The position numbers and the translations under genes were made by a program. The notes under the pieces were generated by a model. That model was given only the letters and a program-made list of their open reading frames with translations. It did not search any database and was not told where the DNA came from. From assembly GCA_008933995.1 (NCBI GenBank), contig WARS01000110.1, forward strand, positions 434,001 through 498,000: DNA of 64,000 nt, in the 5' to 3' direction. The stretch comes from Datnioides undecimradiatus. Lineage: Eukaryota; Chordata; Actinopteri; Lobotiformes; Datnioididae. Shown piece after piece: positions 12,101 through 26,700 of the stretch (its first letter is position 1; every line of letters begins with the position of its first letter).

Positions 12101-15100
12101 TCCTCTAGTCTAAAATGGGTGGTGGTAGTGCGCCAAAGGAAAGCAGCCGTATGTCAGCAAAGATGAAAACATACGACTTCTAGCTGTCGAACAGATGTAA
12201 ACAATTCAACCTAGGAAAGTCCACTGCATCTAGACCTAAAAGCTACACACTGTGTGCTCAATGTTTGTTTACAAGAAAACTCTATCAGGTACCTTTAGTT
12301 AAGAGTGAGTTTGTGACATAAGAATAGTAGCTTGATGATGTAATCTCACTAAAGCCCCGTTTGGATAGCACTGCTATTTCAGTCTCCCCCGATGGGAGTT
12401 GTACGTGACCAAAATACACCAGATATTTGGCTCTGCAATTAAAACAGAAATAGATAGAAATCAGGCACATAAGCAGTCTATAAAGGACTTAAACCACAAT
12501 AAGCACACGTATTAGTAATCCAATTTATGTTTTCTGAAATAAAGTCAGCCCAAATTGGGTCATCGGTGTTAAAGGATAGCTCCCAAAAGGCTGAATCAGA
12601 CAGGAGAGAGATTTACTGATTGGGTGTGCTAAAGTAACTGAGCGCTGCAACGACGACGATTAGTTCCAAACTCTGCAACGCCTCACTTGACTGTTTTCAT
12701 ACATATCTCCAATATCTCTGTTAAAATGAGAGCTCGTTTCATTGTTTGAGGAGAAAGTGTGTTGTGGCAAGACATAAAGTCAGTGCCTGGTGCTCACCAA
12801 GACCAGCTCGGTTCAGTTTAAGCAGTGGGGATAAAATTAGAGGTTGGTCACTATGATGAAGTGTTAATTGTCCAGTATTAACAGCCAAATCTTACTCAGA
12901 GCAGTCTTGGCTATACACAGAAGCAGGGGCTTAAAGTTACATCTGTTTATATACAACCTGCACTACGTGTAGATATAGTAGCATGAGTATTAAAGTATGT
13001 TTTTTTTCAAATATATTCTGAGAGACACTGATGACTGTACAGATATGGAACACTTGCAGTAATGGTTGGCTAACCTGCAGGGTAAATGCTGTTAATGACG
13101 TCTGCACGCTAAATGTAGGAGTTGTGGGATGGACGTAATTCAACATCAGTAAAAACCTTAAAGGCCCTAAACATATATTCCCCATCAGCTCCTTATTCAG
13201 TGTGACGTGGGCTCACAATATCATACAATTTGGCTGCAAAGTTTCTGGTAATTCATGTGATTTTTGTAACATTTGAGGTGGAGTTGTGTTACGCTGCCAT
13301 CAAACTTAACACCACTCACAAGTCTTGATGAAGTAAATTACATTGATGGAGCAGAGCTTTTAGGTAACAGACTCTAAACTGGTCCAAACTTCAATGTCTG
13401 TTGTATATCTAAAAGCTTAAAATGTACCAGAGTGTAGCACAACTTCATAAAGGATAACAACATGTACACATTAGTGATTGGTGCACACCACCCCAAACAA
13501 GGAGATACACAAACAACCCTTAACTGTACAATTCGACCAATGGGCTTCACACACTTGGGGGGAAATAGCAACATAATAATGGTAAGGTGATTTTCAACAT
13601 CAGCAAAGGCAATAAAAAAGACTGACCACGCTTCCACTCCCAGTGGGGTGTACACATCAGACCAGTCCTGCAGCTCATCTCCATTGAAGCCACGGTGCTG
13701 CCTTACAGTCGTCTGCCTTGCTATGTAAGGTCAGCCAACAGGCCTGTGTACGTTTGAGCATGCACACGTACGTGCCGGGCCTGGTTTTATTAGGACTGCC
13801 GTGGCGCCTCGTTCCCCGTGGCTGGTCAAAACACAGACATGTGACGTTACAGCGCTGAGCCAGAATTCAATCACATGTGGCCCACAGAGGTTTATACTGA
13901 CACCAACCTGCTTCCATACGTCAGATCAGTGCAGGAACGGACACAATTAGCATGCACGACAAACACTTAGATAGATCGGTCAATGTAAACAAGACACACA
14001 AACACACACACACGCACGCACACACAGGTCAAGGTCCCTGCTTATGCTGTGCACAATAACATCCATCGAACTTAGTCTCTGCTGTCATCACCATTGAAGT
14101 CTTATGGCAATCACCGAAGAGATTACTTTTCCCTTTGGCGCATGCAACCACACACAGATTTAGACCCTGCACACACACACACACGCACAGAACACAGTGC
14201 TTTCAACCAATTAGAGCTGACAAATGCCAAGTAATTCTATATGAGAGATTGTGGTCTGGTAGAGTCTTAGACTGTAGAGCATTATTGCTACCATGAAAAC
14301 CGCCACAGTTGTTTTCCAGGTCCACTCTGTGAGAGGTATTTTTCAAGCAACAGAGAAGAGCGACTAACCAATGTTCTGCCCACGGCCTGTGGGCTTAACG
14401 TGGCTTAAGTTCAACAAAACATGTAGGGTAACTCACATTCACATTGATACACAAATGTGGTTCACCTCAGGACAGGTTTGTAAAATGTGTATGTCTGCTC
14501 TTTCAGCCTGCTTAGTCAACATAATGCCTTGAAGATATCTCTGCGCTCTCTGCAGACTTTAAAAATCTATTGAAAGGATACAGCACTGGTTATGAAGAAA
14601 AAGGATAGATAGTATATTACAGCAAGGCTGATTTAATCTTGTCTAGTGGTGGTGTACCGTTGCCAACCCAAGACTGCCTGATTGATAAACACACCACTCA
14701 AACGTAAGAGCAGAGGGACCTAGCCAGCTGCTCTCTGTGGTAGTGATTACTCCAGCTTCTCTGTCGGGCCTGCCAGGAAATAGACGTTTACAGTTCAGGT
14801 AACATACTCTAATCTTATGAGGAAAATCCCCTTGAGCATTGGCCTTGAGTTTCCAAAGACACACAAGAACCAGGGGTGGAGAACAGGCAGCACTAACCCA
14901 CTATCATCTCAGAGGAAGATCCTGGGGATCCAGCAAACAGCCAAACTTACCTTGGCTTGTAAGACCCACTGAATTGTAATCAGTGATATTACTGACCAGT
15001 CTTTGTGTAACAGTCGTGCTCGGAAACTTGTTTTAAAGCCACGGTGAAACTGAAATGGGAATTCTCGTTTTCTTGCGTAATATAAGCTGTGTCGATAATG

Positions 15101-18100
15101 CACAGTGTTATTCAGAAGACGATAGAACTGTTAAGGGGCCAAAGCTTGAGCCTCTGAGTTTCCCATGACAGTTGACTGACATTTGAGGGCTGGCATTGCT
15201 GGGACACAGACTGCCAACTTGTGGTTCATTGTGCACTACTGACTGGAGAATGTCAGACCATATATCCTACAAATGGTGATGAGACCTTTTCAGCATGTCT
15301 ACATAGAGTTAGCTTTCAACTATTAATATCGAAATACACTTGTCCCTTTCAGCGTTTTGGAGGACCAATGGTGCTGTCAAGTTTGCGGTCCACTCAAAGG
15401 TGAAAGCAAGAATGCTTGAGTAGTTTGCTTTAAATCAGAGTTGAAACTAGTTAACAAACATTTCAACGCAACTACTCTGTAACTATACTTTGCGATTTGA
15501 ATCATGAAACAGAATCCTCAGTCAGTGTCCAGCTTCCCTTGGATCTGAAGGGATCAAACCAATCAAATTAGCGCATCAACACAACAGTTGCAGATTTCAA
15601 TCTAAATGTTGTGCAAGTTTCCTGAAAATCGGCAGAGGAAATTCAATTTTAATGTGCATTTCCATCCACTACTACACAAATTGTAGCACTAAATGTCCAG
15701 TCCGGTGCGATTAAACGGTTGCAGATGAAGGCACGACGAGATGACATCGATGAAAGAGCGTTAGTCAAGCCTCAAACACTGGAAAACCATGTAGAAAATG
15801 TGATGAAACTTTGGCATTTCTGTTTGTTTATGGATTAAAGCTAGGAACATTACAGTTTCCTCATCTACTCACGCAGATGTGATGGCTTCTACAGTCTACA
15901 GTTATGTACATCTTTTTTTTTAGTACTAGAGTTTCTGCCTTTTCAATCAGTTTTTTTTATGTGCAATTTAAAAAACGTTCAGAGTTTTTTTCAGAGTGTT
16001 TTGGAAACGCCCTATGAGGAACACTACTGTACATGCTGGTTATTGTAGTTTTTAACTAAAAGATTGCACAAATCTTAACAAACACCAGATATATTTAGTA
16101 TATGCTGATATCTTTCTTTCTGTCTGATTCTTGTCACACAGACACTGTTTACTTTTAGACTCTAGCATATACGACTATAAGGCTCAGTGAGAAAGTTCAG
16201 TTAAACTCACAAGCTCATGAATATGAATCAGTTAATTAAATGAACAACTGCTGGGCTTAACTCTGACAATCAATCTGACAGAATCGATAAAAATCAAGAC
16301 GACGCAGAGATGGTTTGAATACTTTTCTGGCATTCAGAAATCAGTGATGCAAGAAAGTCCGACTGCATGTAAAACATCAGCTGAGCTGGCCAACAACTAT
16401 GTATGTGTTGGACTCCAGTGGGATTTATCTAAGTTTCCATTTACGGTAAACACAGACTAGTATAACCAGGTCCCGTTTGAGCTAAAATAAGCCTACAGCC
16501 AGTTTTCGGCAGACAAGATGTCATTGCACGAGTATGTCTCTGGAGATGGAAGATGAACCATAACTTCGGAGTCACATCCCAGGCCCGGGGCTCAGGTGAG
16601 CAGTGAAGACAGACACCAGAGATGTGAAGAGGCCAGGGGGTCACTTAACAGTTCATTTTGCAAACATCTCAACAGCGTTCTAGCACGTGGCACTTGTCCT
16701 ACATCTGACTTTATCAGGAGTGAGACAATAAAGAGCCATATTATCTTTCATGTCCTGCCAAGCGAGGATTTTGATGTTGCTCTAACTCACTCACACTAAA
16801 TATGGATAAATAGACACTGAGGTGGGCAAGCTTTAACTGATGGCACACTAGAGCTGGGGATAAGTGTGTTTCATAACCCGTGTGAGAAGTGACCTGGGTA
16901 TTTGACCTATAATGTCCCCAGGAGACGATTACATAGGTCTGTAGGAATTAGAAAGCAACTGCAGACTACTATTAGCCTGTAATAGAAGAAAATATTTAGA
17001 TTTTAAAAACGTCTGTAGATGTAAAAAAAGGAATAATGCCCAGCGCAAACGTGACAGTGACATGACACAGGGCAAGCATCCAATTGAAACACAGGGTGAG
17101 ATATAAACCACTCAGACAGCCTGATCCCACTATGAGGAGCGTGTCCGAATTTGTCTCATCTCAGGAACAGCCTGTCCAGGGATGTCACACCTACGGAGGC
17201 TGATAGATAGCCTGCACCATTATGTAACAAGCATCTCTTCAATCCAACACTCCCTCCTATTCTTCCCACCAATACCAAATCTGTCATGTAGGGCCCACCC
17301 ATCTGGCCACCGGCACACTCGCAGCCTAAGAGTGAATTCGTGCTGACAGAAGAAGCCTGGAGGTTCCAAGCGGGATCTACTGTTTATACCTCACGCCTGG
17401 CCCCAAGACCCATATGTCAAGGAACAGCACCAGAACAGAATAACAGCGGAGGACTCTGATATCACATCCTCACTGTGAAAACAACCAGTGGTGTCAGAAA
17501 TCTGCACTTGGAGAGTTGGAGAGGGATCACTGTTTTGGGGCCAATCATTTAGAAAAGAAAGACATAAGTCCCTGGATTCTCCACATCACTGTCACTGAGA
17601 ATCAATGGGCCTACACACAGTAACACAGCATGAGGTCTTTTGTTATGTTAAGACATGAAAAAGAATTAACTCTGACACTCGCAAAATCAGGCAGAGGTGC
17701 CAAATAAAACACTATGTCCAAAAGACTAAATTCTAAGAATAACAGCTACTAAAGACTAGCAGATTAAAATAGTATTGTCCTAAGCGTCAGACACATGACT
17801 ATTCGCTCATACTGTTAATATCTCAAACTAAATATCTGCTGATACATATTCGTACATGTTGTAATTTTAGACCAGACAGCCTGAGCCATTTCATTTGAAC
17901 AAGTTGGTTTTTTTTTTTTCCTCTGGTGGAGAGGGTGGAGAGCCTGCGTCAGGCTACCAGGCAAGCAACCTGTTTAAACTACGGCAGCGTGGAACTTGGT
18001 GGCCTGTGTAAGGATGACTAACAAACAGGCTAGGGTGGTTTTGGTAGCAAAAGTAAAACTAAATAAATCAAATTTGGAAATATTATATTCAATTTCTTAA

Positions 18101-20735
18101 GCCTGCGCTGACTGACCTATTTGCTTCTGCATGTTAGTGGAGTTAAACTGTGCATACATGCTCTGCTATACAATTCAAATTAACCTGTCCTTGTTGGAAT
18201 AATATACCCTTTTACTAACATCCGTTAATGGCTAAGAATTTCTGAATTCTGAAAGCAGGGAAGTAATGAGTCAGCAGTTTACATCACCACCGCCACTCCC
18301 ATTCATGTTAGTGTCTTTTATTGTCCTTCAAGTCTAAGTGTTAAGAGGAGTAAATATTTGAGTATACCACTTTGGAATTAGTCTTACATTTTTGTTACAT
18401 CATGAAAGGGTTAAGGGGCCTGAATGGAATATCAACACAACAGTTGCAGATTTCGATCCAAATGCCGTGCATGTTTCCTCAAAACTGGCAGAGAAAATTC
18501 AGTTTTAATGTGCATTTCCATCCACTACAGTTATGCAAATTATAGCAGTAAATTACCAGTCCGGTGCCAGATGAAGGCACAATGAAATGATGTCAATGAA
18601 AGAGCGTCAGTCAAACCTCAAACACTGGAAAACCATGCAGAAAATGTGATGAAACTTTGGCATTTCCATTTGTTTATAGATTAAAGCTAGGAACATTACA
18701 GCTTCCTCATCTTTTCGTGCAGATTTGATGGTTTCTACAGGGAAGCTTTAATGGATGATTAAGTTGCATGCTTTATGTACGTCACAATTTACATCTGTTT
18801 CCATTATACTACTGTTTTTTTTTTTTTACTACAGTCTGAACGGAGTGTGAATGTTCACTCTTGACATTAGAAATAGTGCTCTGACTAAAATGATCTGAAC
18901 TCCAGCTCCAGTTGCAACTTTTTTCTGCATCTCTTGACTGCGATTCGGTTTTATCAGCGTGTATAGTTTGCTGCAGAAATGGCTCAGCTGTGCTCACTTT
19001 CTATCTATAACAGAGCCATCTAAATGTCTACAGAGTACAGTCCATGATGAAGCTACTGAGTTACGAATGTTCTGAAGCACCGAACATGGTTTTCTGTTGC
19101 CTTAAAAACCATTTGGTTGCTTGGTAGCTATGTTATCTGGCATTGATACGACTGCGCTTGTTGACTTGGCCTAAACAATTTCATCTACATGAGCCTGAAG
19201 CAAAAACAACATATTATGAATGACTATAGTCACCTTATTAAAATTCAAGACTGTTGGTGTTGGACATAGCCTGATCCAATGCTCTGAAGTAACCCACCTG
19301 CCAATACTTCATAACCATTTGCATTAAAAGGCTGACTGCCAACTCTTAAAACTGAAAAGCAAATTATAAAGTAGCATGCAAGTGGACTCACGGTGAATAA
19401 CATATACCACTTAGAAAAGCCAGAGTTATATATTTTGTTAATGTTGGAGGTGTGACCACATCTTTAGAGTTTTCTCCAAATGCCACAATGTGGTCATTGG
19501 CTAAATAGTGCAGCAGTGAGACAGAAACCACGTACCCTGAGGCCAAACAACTTGTTTTTCACCACCGGTGAAACCCAAGCAGGCCACCGTATGTCATATG
19601 AATATCCCTGGGTATTAATTAGCAGTGAGGCAGAGATGGAGAGAGCAAGAGAAAAAGACTGAGAGAGTGAGAGCGTTCTGTATGACAACTGTTGACAAGT
19701 TTTAAATCCTCCATGCACCCCTTCATCCTCACCTCCATCATCAAGCTGTCAGCGAGGACTTGTGGTACCATTTGAACTGTTTATGAAAGTATTAATATGC
19801 CGTTTTAGGGAGTAAAAATAAAGAATCATGTCATTGTGTGACAGGTGCAGCAAAAGACTGGCAGAGCGGAGGTGCCACACGGACTTTGGTGAGGTGAGAC
19901 GTATTCTAAACCGGCAAGGAAGACCTTCAGACCCAGAAGCAGCAGACTCAAGGAACAGGAAAAGACTGCTGAGTATCAGCATGGCAGCACAGGTGCATCT
20001 CTGCATTCTCCAAGAAGGTGGAGGGGTAAAAATGTCAGTCCATCATCAGATATGACGTGTCCCCTGGACTCGCAGAGAGAATGTTCCACTCTTACAGCGC
20101 GTTATTCACTACAGTCGAAAAACAGCCTGCAGAGAATATCTAATCCTCTTAATGCAATCTGACTCATTACATTCATTATATGGTTTCATCACCACCACTG
20201 ACCCACTTTCTCCAGGACACTATTGTAACCAATGTTGTTCAGTGTGTGTGAGTACAGTCATTTCAAAGGGCAAATTTCACTCAGGTGTAGGGCAAAGCCA
20301 CCTCAACACTCTCATGCATGTATTCATGAAGCTGCCTTGACACTACACGTGTAATTGGTATTTATTTGCATTAAATCACGAGTGACGCAGTATATTTACC
20401 AGCTGGAGTTTGCATAGTTTTTTAATTTGGCAAATAGAGGAAGCATTATGTTTACAGACATATTGAACAAATAAGAACACGGAGTATCTCTACAGATACT
20501 TGTGATGTTGACGTTAAGTGGTTGCACTCTGCTACATCTACGGGACATCTAGACACTGACAACAATCTGGCTCCAGCTGGATTTTCCATCCAGACTGCTG
20601 TCTAAAAGAAAGAGACTATATTCATCTTAAACTGTCCCACTTTCCAGTCCATAAAAATCAGACATCTCCCAAACCAGAGCCTCGCCTTGGACCCCATTTA
20701 TAGGAGCAGAGAGCTGGCTTTTCCAGCCAGACCTG

Positions 20736-20772
<37 letters not shown>

Positions 20773-23700
20773 TGCACGCTCACATGCACACGTGCGCGCA
20801 CACAGGTCCAGATTTGGCCTGTTGGGTCCTGGTTTCATCCTGACATCCACCAACGCACACTTTTCTCGATCCAGTCTCAATTCCAAATTAAATTGTGACA
20901 GACGTGCATACGCTACAGCTGCAGACTGGCATGGATAAGATTTCTGCTGCCTGCAGCTTCTCTTTCCCCTCGCCACATACACCACTCAATATAACCCATC
21001 AGTCCCACTGAAAATTATTCTAATTGAGATTTTTAAACTAATTTGTCAATCAATTTCTAAAATGAATAGTTAAACAAAACAGAAAAAACTGAATTATACT
21101 TAATATCCATTTCAAATTAAGGTCCAGTGTCTTATTTGGTATCTATTATTCACCTCTGTTACGAATGTGCTTTGCGAAACGTGAACTATACAAAACCCAG
21201 AGAGGGAGCGACATGTTTAATGAGGAGTCCTGCTTCTAGTTTCTCTTTAAAACACCTTAAAAACACCTTCAAGTCTCATATTAAGTACACAAACATGAGA
21301 TATCATGGCAGTCGATCGAATCAAGACAAATCAATTTGACCACAAAATGTCATCCTCATCGTGGCAAAACATAAAAAGTCAGCTGACCACTAATGTGAAT
21401 AAGATTCAGCCTCAGGGAGACAGGCAACAAGCAGCATGGCTACAAGTACTGTTTAGCGAAGCTCGCCTAAGAATGGAAACTAAGATCACCACATCTTTGT
21501 CTTTTGCATCTCTCAATTAGATGGCGTACATCCCAAAATATTTAAGGCACGGTTCTGGTAACCATCAGTAAATCCTGGCCAAAGCCCAAAGGTTGTGGCC
21601 CAGACACTTTAAAACACCCTGACATACGTTAACAATCTAAGCTATCATTAACATCGTTCAATCACTTTTTCCTTTTAGCAGAGTGTCTTTTATATAATTC
21701 TATTATTAATGTAAGCTATTGCTGCTATAGTATTATTATTATGTAAGACGTGTTCTACTTTTTTGCTTTTTAGTGTTGTTTTATTGCCTATAACGCCATT
21801 GCATTTGTTTTTAACTTGGTTTAAAACATAAAACCCGAGCACGGCTATCTTAGAAACAGAATTTCATATTCATTTCTATCAACAGCAGTTCACAGCCAGA
21901 GCACCTTGTCTCCTCTGTACAGAGAAAACGGTCGGTGAGAGGAGATACCTGCCATGCTGAGAGCTGTCACTGTAATGTTGACAGATTTCTGCTTAATATA
22001 GACGAGGCCAAACAAAAGCACAAGGCCTTTTTGAACCTAGCTGGTGGAAACTCTTAAAATAGAGGACCTGGTATCAATATTAAGAAACGATATTCTGGTA
22101 CTGACACCCTAGGGAACGTGAGGTCACAGCACTAACGGCACAAACACTAGAACCTGAGAACATTGTCTGCATGTTCGGTTTACTGGCAGCGGGAGCTATA
22201 CCTATCTGTGACAAATGTTTGGAGAGTTGATGTCTGGCATTCTCTTGAGGGCCAAATAGTGCAGGCATGCATGTACGCACATACGCTCGTGTATTCTACA
22301 GCAAATGTAACAGTTAAAAGACTTTATACTATTCGAAATGCGAGGGCGAGCTCTTCTTGTCAGATAGAGAGCATGGCTTTATAACAGTCTGGCACTGCAA
22401 GGCAACTGATGCCCCTGACGCTGTAAAGCACAGAGAAGTGCTAAAACCCGCGCATAAAACATCTACAGCTCTTTAACAGCCCTCCCTCTGGAATCTTCAC
22501 CAGTCGGTAGACTCAGCTGCCCCTTCCTCTGTAGAAGTTTCCACCACTTCTTTGCAGCAGGAAACCTTATAAAAGCACTTTAAGAAGACAGAGTCATCCA
22601 GAGGCAGCCATTGTTAAAGGGAAAGAAAAATGATTTGCATTGCATCTTCCTGATCAGGTTGCTTAAACACTTCAAAAGTATCAGGTTATAACCAGTGACT
22701 AAGGGTGGGGAAAGTGATAAAGTTGCCATTTATAACAGCCATGATCACTTTTACCTTGAGACATGGTCGCGCAACAAGTACCAGCAAACTAGTTCTACTG
22801 ACACTGTGAGGAACTCAAAGTAGAACCACTACTCCCTCACAATGAAAAGACTCTGTTAATGTAGGTTGATTTAGGCATCTGGTTAGGAAATCTGTTGGAC
22901 TGCTCGCTCTGGAGGCCTTCAGGGCACATTCAAATCTGAGGAAGCCCCCTGATATACCCAAAACAAACTGGATTCATCCAGTGTGCTCTGGGAAAGCCTC
23001 TGGATCATCCAGAAGGCCGAGGCTGGTGAGACAGATATCTGGGCTACCTTATTTAGCCTGCTGCTGTCGCAACGTGGGCCCGTAAAAGCAGCAGAAATGG
23101 ACAAAACTTAAAGAGCACATTCAGGTTCCCCTGAGAATAAGAGAATAAATACTTTTCTGTTTTGGCAACCAATACTGACCTTATATTCAAAAAGCAAACT
23201 GCAGACCTAACGTCAGACCATAACTCTGATGTGCTGATCTAAAAAATAGATTTTGGAGTCGCACACATATAATCACCTGGGACTTTCGGTATGCTGTCAG
23301 TATGCACATTTTGAAAGCTGCCAGACCGCCAAATACACCTAGACTCTCCTTCACAGTCTACTTACAGTTCACATACCTCCATCTGACAACAGTGGTGCTC
23401 AGTTGTGGGAACAGAATGTAAAAGGAAACTCACTGGGGCGACTGGAGAATGACTGTGGATTTATCTAGTTACAAGATATTTTGGATCTTGCAGCATGTAA
23501 ACCTATTAGAAGAAACAGTCAGTGTCTGAGTTTTAGATCATTTAATTGTGAATCTATCAATTGTATTAAAAGGGTCACATTTAGTGATACTACTACTTAT
23601 TTTCGTCTTAGGTTCAGAATGTGACTTTAGTTTTCTTTCCAGGTAATTGATATGTAAGCTGTCTGAAGCGGTGTTTACACTACTGCTTCCATGTACAGAG

Positions 23701-26700
23701 CTGTGAAATGTGAATTGGCTTCTTATGCATGAGCCACCAAAAGGTGAGAATAGTTAGTCCCATACTGGTGAGGGGCATACCACACATGATTAGCTGTCTC
23801 TCCGTGCATGTGTGTATGTAAATTAGCCTCTGAGTGACCACAGTGCAATGGCTAAAAAGGACTGAGAGTCAAAACTGCAACGTTTCTAAACCTACCTAAC
23901 ATTTACTGTAATCCTCATCTACTTACCAAAGTCAGGTCACAGAAGTCATACATTTCTCAGTGCATGTTGTATCGACAGATAATGCTGACTCCTCCTAGCA
24001 GAGCCTTGCCTAGAGTGCCAACAAGGAAGGTAGGTGCTGGATGCTAATCAAAGGTAGCTAAGCTAACCAAAATAAGGGTTAATTACTAATAAAGATTTCA
24101 CAATTTATTTTGTTTATGCAGAGTTTGAATGACGTGTGCTTTATGGTGATTGGTTTAGAGCAGAAAAATATAATGGCTAAAGAAAAAAGGAAAAATATTA
24201 CTGTACATCATTTGGATGTACTCTGATGGGCACAGCTGCCAACAAGGACTATGCTGTAGCCATGGAGGCTGAGAGGACGTTTTACTGTGCTCCCAGAACA
24301 TTTTGTACCTTTAACTCATTCATTACGACATTACAATATAAAAATAGGAGCCAGGTTTAGTAATTATTACATTTTCACACTATTTACTGTCCCTACATGT
24401 TATAACATTAGCCCAACATCGTCTAAGCCTAATTAGCTGCGCACAGTCGACCAACCTTCACTATAAATTTAAAACCAACATAAAACCAGTATCAATCCAT
24501 CCTTCAGTTTGTACATTTATGGCCCCTAACTGATCAAGCAGTCTATATTAAAGAGTACACACACAGAATTCAATTCAATAGTTTTCCAGCTGTTAGGGGG
24601 TATTAACTTCAGTCATTAGCTACAAGGCTTTGCAGTCTGAAACGGTGGAAGTAAATGGTTTCTGTTGGTCTAAACCGGCCATGTCCTACCCAACATTTCT
24701 ATTTCTCTTCTTTTTGTTTTCAAGGAAAGCGACAGCATCAAGAATGTTTTGTTGGTACGACTACTGTAACATTGCAAAATAAAAGAATTGTCTCTTTATG
24801 ACTATCTTTGATTCTACCTAATGTCTGGCATTACATACCAGCACAGATATTACCAGAGTTGCACTGTTAGCATGGCTAAACCTTTAGCTTTAAGCTTACA
24901 CTTTATTGATATGTGGACTAAATTTGCCATCTTGATTTTGTCAAACCTTATTCAATTTACTTGATTTAAAGTATAATTTCTAGACCTTTTAGGGAATGTG
25001 CTTGATATATGCTTCTGTATTGCTACAGATACTGCAAGTGTATGTAGTGTCACCTGTTAATGAGGGTCCCAAAGAGCAATCTGATGGTCTTCTGAATGTT
25101 TTCAGTGCACAGCCAGCTCCACTGCTTCTTCATTAGCAGACACAGGATGCTCAGAGCCACCTCAGCCAGCGCCGTCTCAGATTCTGTGCCCACAACGTGC
25201 AAAAGACACAGAACACCAATATATTAGAAGAAAACCCTTTGATACAGGCAAAGGTCAGCTTAATCAGGTTTGTTTAGCATGAAGCAGCAGCACCTGGCAG
25301 ACAAATGGCTCCACGGACACAAATGTATATCTAAAACCGAACATTATAAGTTGTTACAGATAATATACTTCTTCTGTGTAAATCTGATGAACGTGCGGGT
25401 CCCATAATAACACCAGCACACATATATTCATTAACACTGCCCTCATGTGGTTAGACCTAAAGTTGCTGGTTTTCTGAGAGCAGACGTTCTTCCACGTCCA
25501 TAGGTGCTGCTGTTTTTAGTCAAGACATCAAAAATGTGACTTTATGAGATAGATAACTACAACAATGCTTACCCATACATATATTGTGCAACTGCTTTAC
25601 TGTCAGCTTGCTGCAGTAACATGATTTATAAAACACCAGGTACACAAGACTGTTTTCTTCATCAGTGGCATCAGTGGCTTCTTTTCAATCCAGAATTAAA
25701 TCATATTCTAACTGATGTGCATTTGACTTTTACAGGGGCAGGTGATTTCATAACCAACTTGATATCTAAGTGTGAAAATAAATAAATACCAAACATCGAA
25801 ACTCAAATACCACTCCCCCTGTTTGAAATTTCCAGGAAGTAATTTCAAGGTTTGCAATTTCAAAAACACTCATATTGAGATTTTCAGGGGTTTCCAGCAA
25901 CTCATCAGTGTTTCTCTTTCCTGAGATCATAAAACTGAGAGAGCTAACTGTACACAGGTCAGTCCCGTTCAAGCTTGACCGTTTATCCTTGATGGCCCAG
26001 GGTGATTTTTCATTTTGGGTTTTGGCGTCTAAATTATATCACTCAGGTACACGAGCACAGAAACTTGCAGAGATATATTTAAATGCCACAAATTCAAGTG
26101 TCAATAATTCTTAATAAGGTGTTAGCTGGATTCACTGTGCTGTAAACTCACTGATCGAAACATTAAGGCAGACTGTGAACTGTTAGTCTGGTATGTGTTA
26201 TAGAGGAACACTTCAGGGTCTGGTCAGAATTAGGTGCTTCATTCACCCTTCATTCACCCTGACTGTCTGGAAAAAAAAAAAAAACAACTCCAAAAGACAA
26301 TGACCAGATGCCTAACAAGGAAGAAATGCACTAAAGGGGGAATGTCTTAGTCCAATGTCAAGCAAATGGAGAGATCGTTTCCATATGATGTTAATGAGAT
26401 CATCCATTTTTCCTATGGTAATGCCTTGCAAGAGAGAGAGACAGAGCAGTGGTGGCACGTGATGCAATATAGTGAATTGTGATGGACGTTCCACTTAAGA
26501 GTGAAGGACAGCTAACAGGATAAGGGCTAATAGCAGTAGACACGGGTCCCTTCATGACGTTGAATCCTACCAGAGTTTAGAGAGAAAAGATATTTAAACT
26601 GGGTGAAACCAAAAGGTCTGGAAGATCAAAAAAGGAAATGCACCCGTAAGAGTATGGACAGGTTGAAGCGCTCAACACAGTGCACTAAACTAAAGTTACA

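Larger units (their letters stand above)
3154..25053 (-). other. snx19 intron 10 (21.9 kb)
   Basis: Bounded by a canonical GTGACA donor at 25053 and a TTTCAG acceptor at 3154. It holds no gene that I recognise on either strand. Visible contents are: a CD59/Ly6-like exon fragment (about 5217-5285); a block resembling an enhancer (about 7020-7460); a 28-bp tandem duplication (10845-10900); CA microsatellites near 14.0 kb, 14.2 kb and 20.7 kb; and two copies of a roughly 310-bp repeat (15575 and 18431). The remaining sequence is AT-rich with only short open frames. It is about six times the length of the next largest intron of the gene (3570 bp). Confidence 0.85.
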
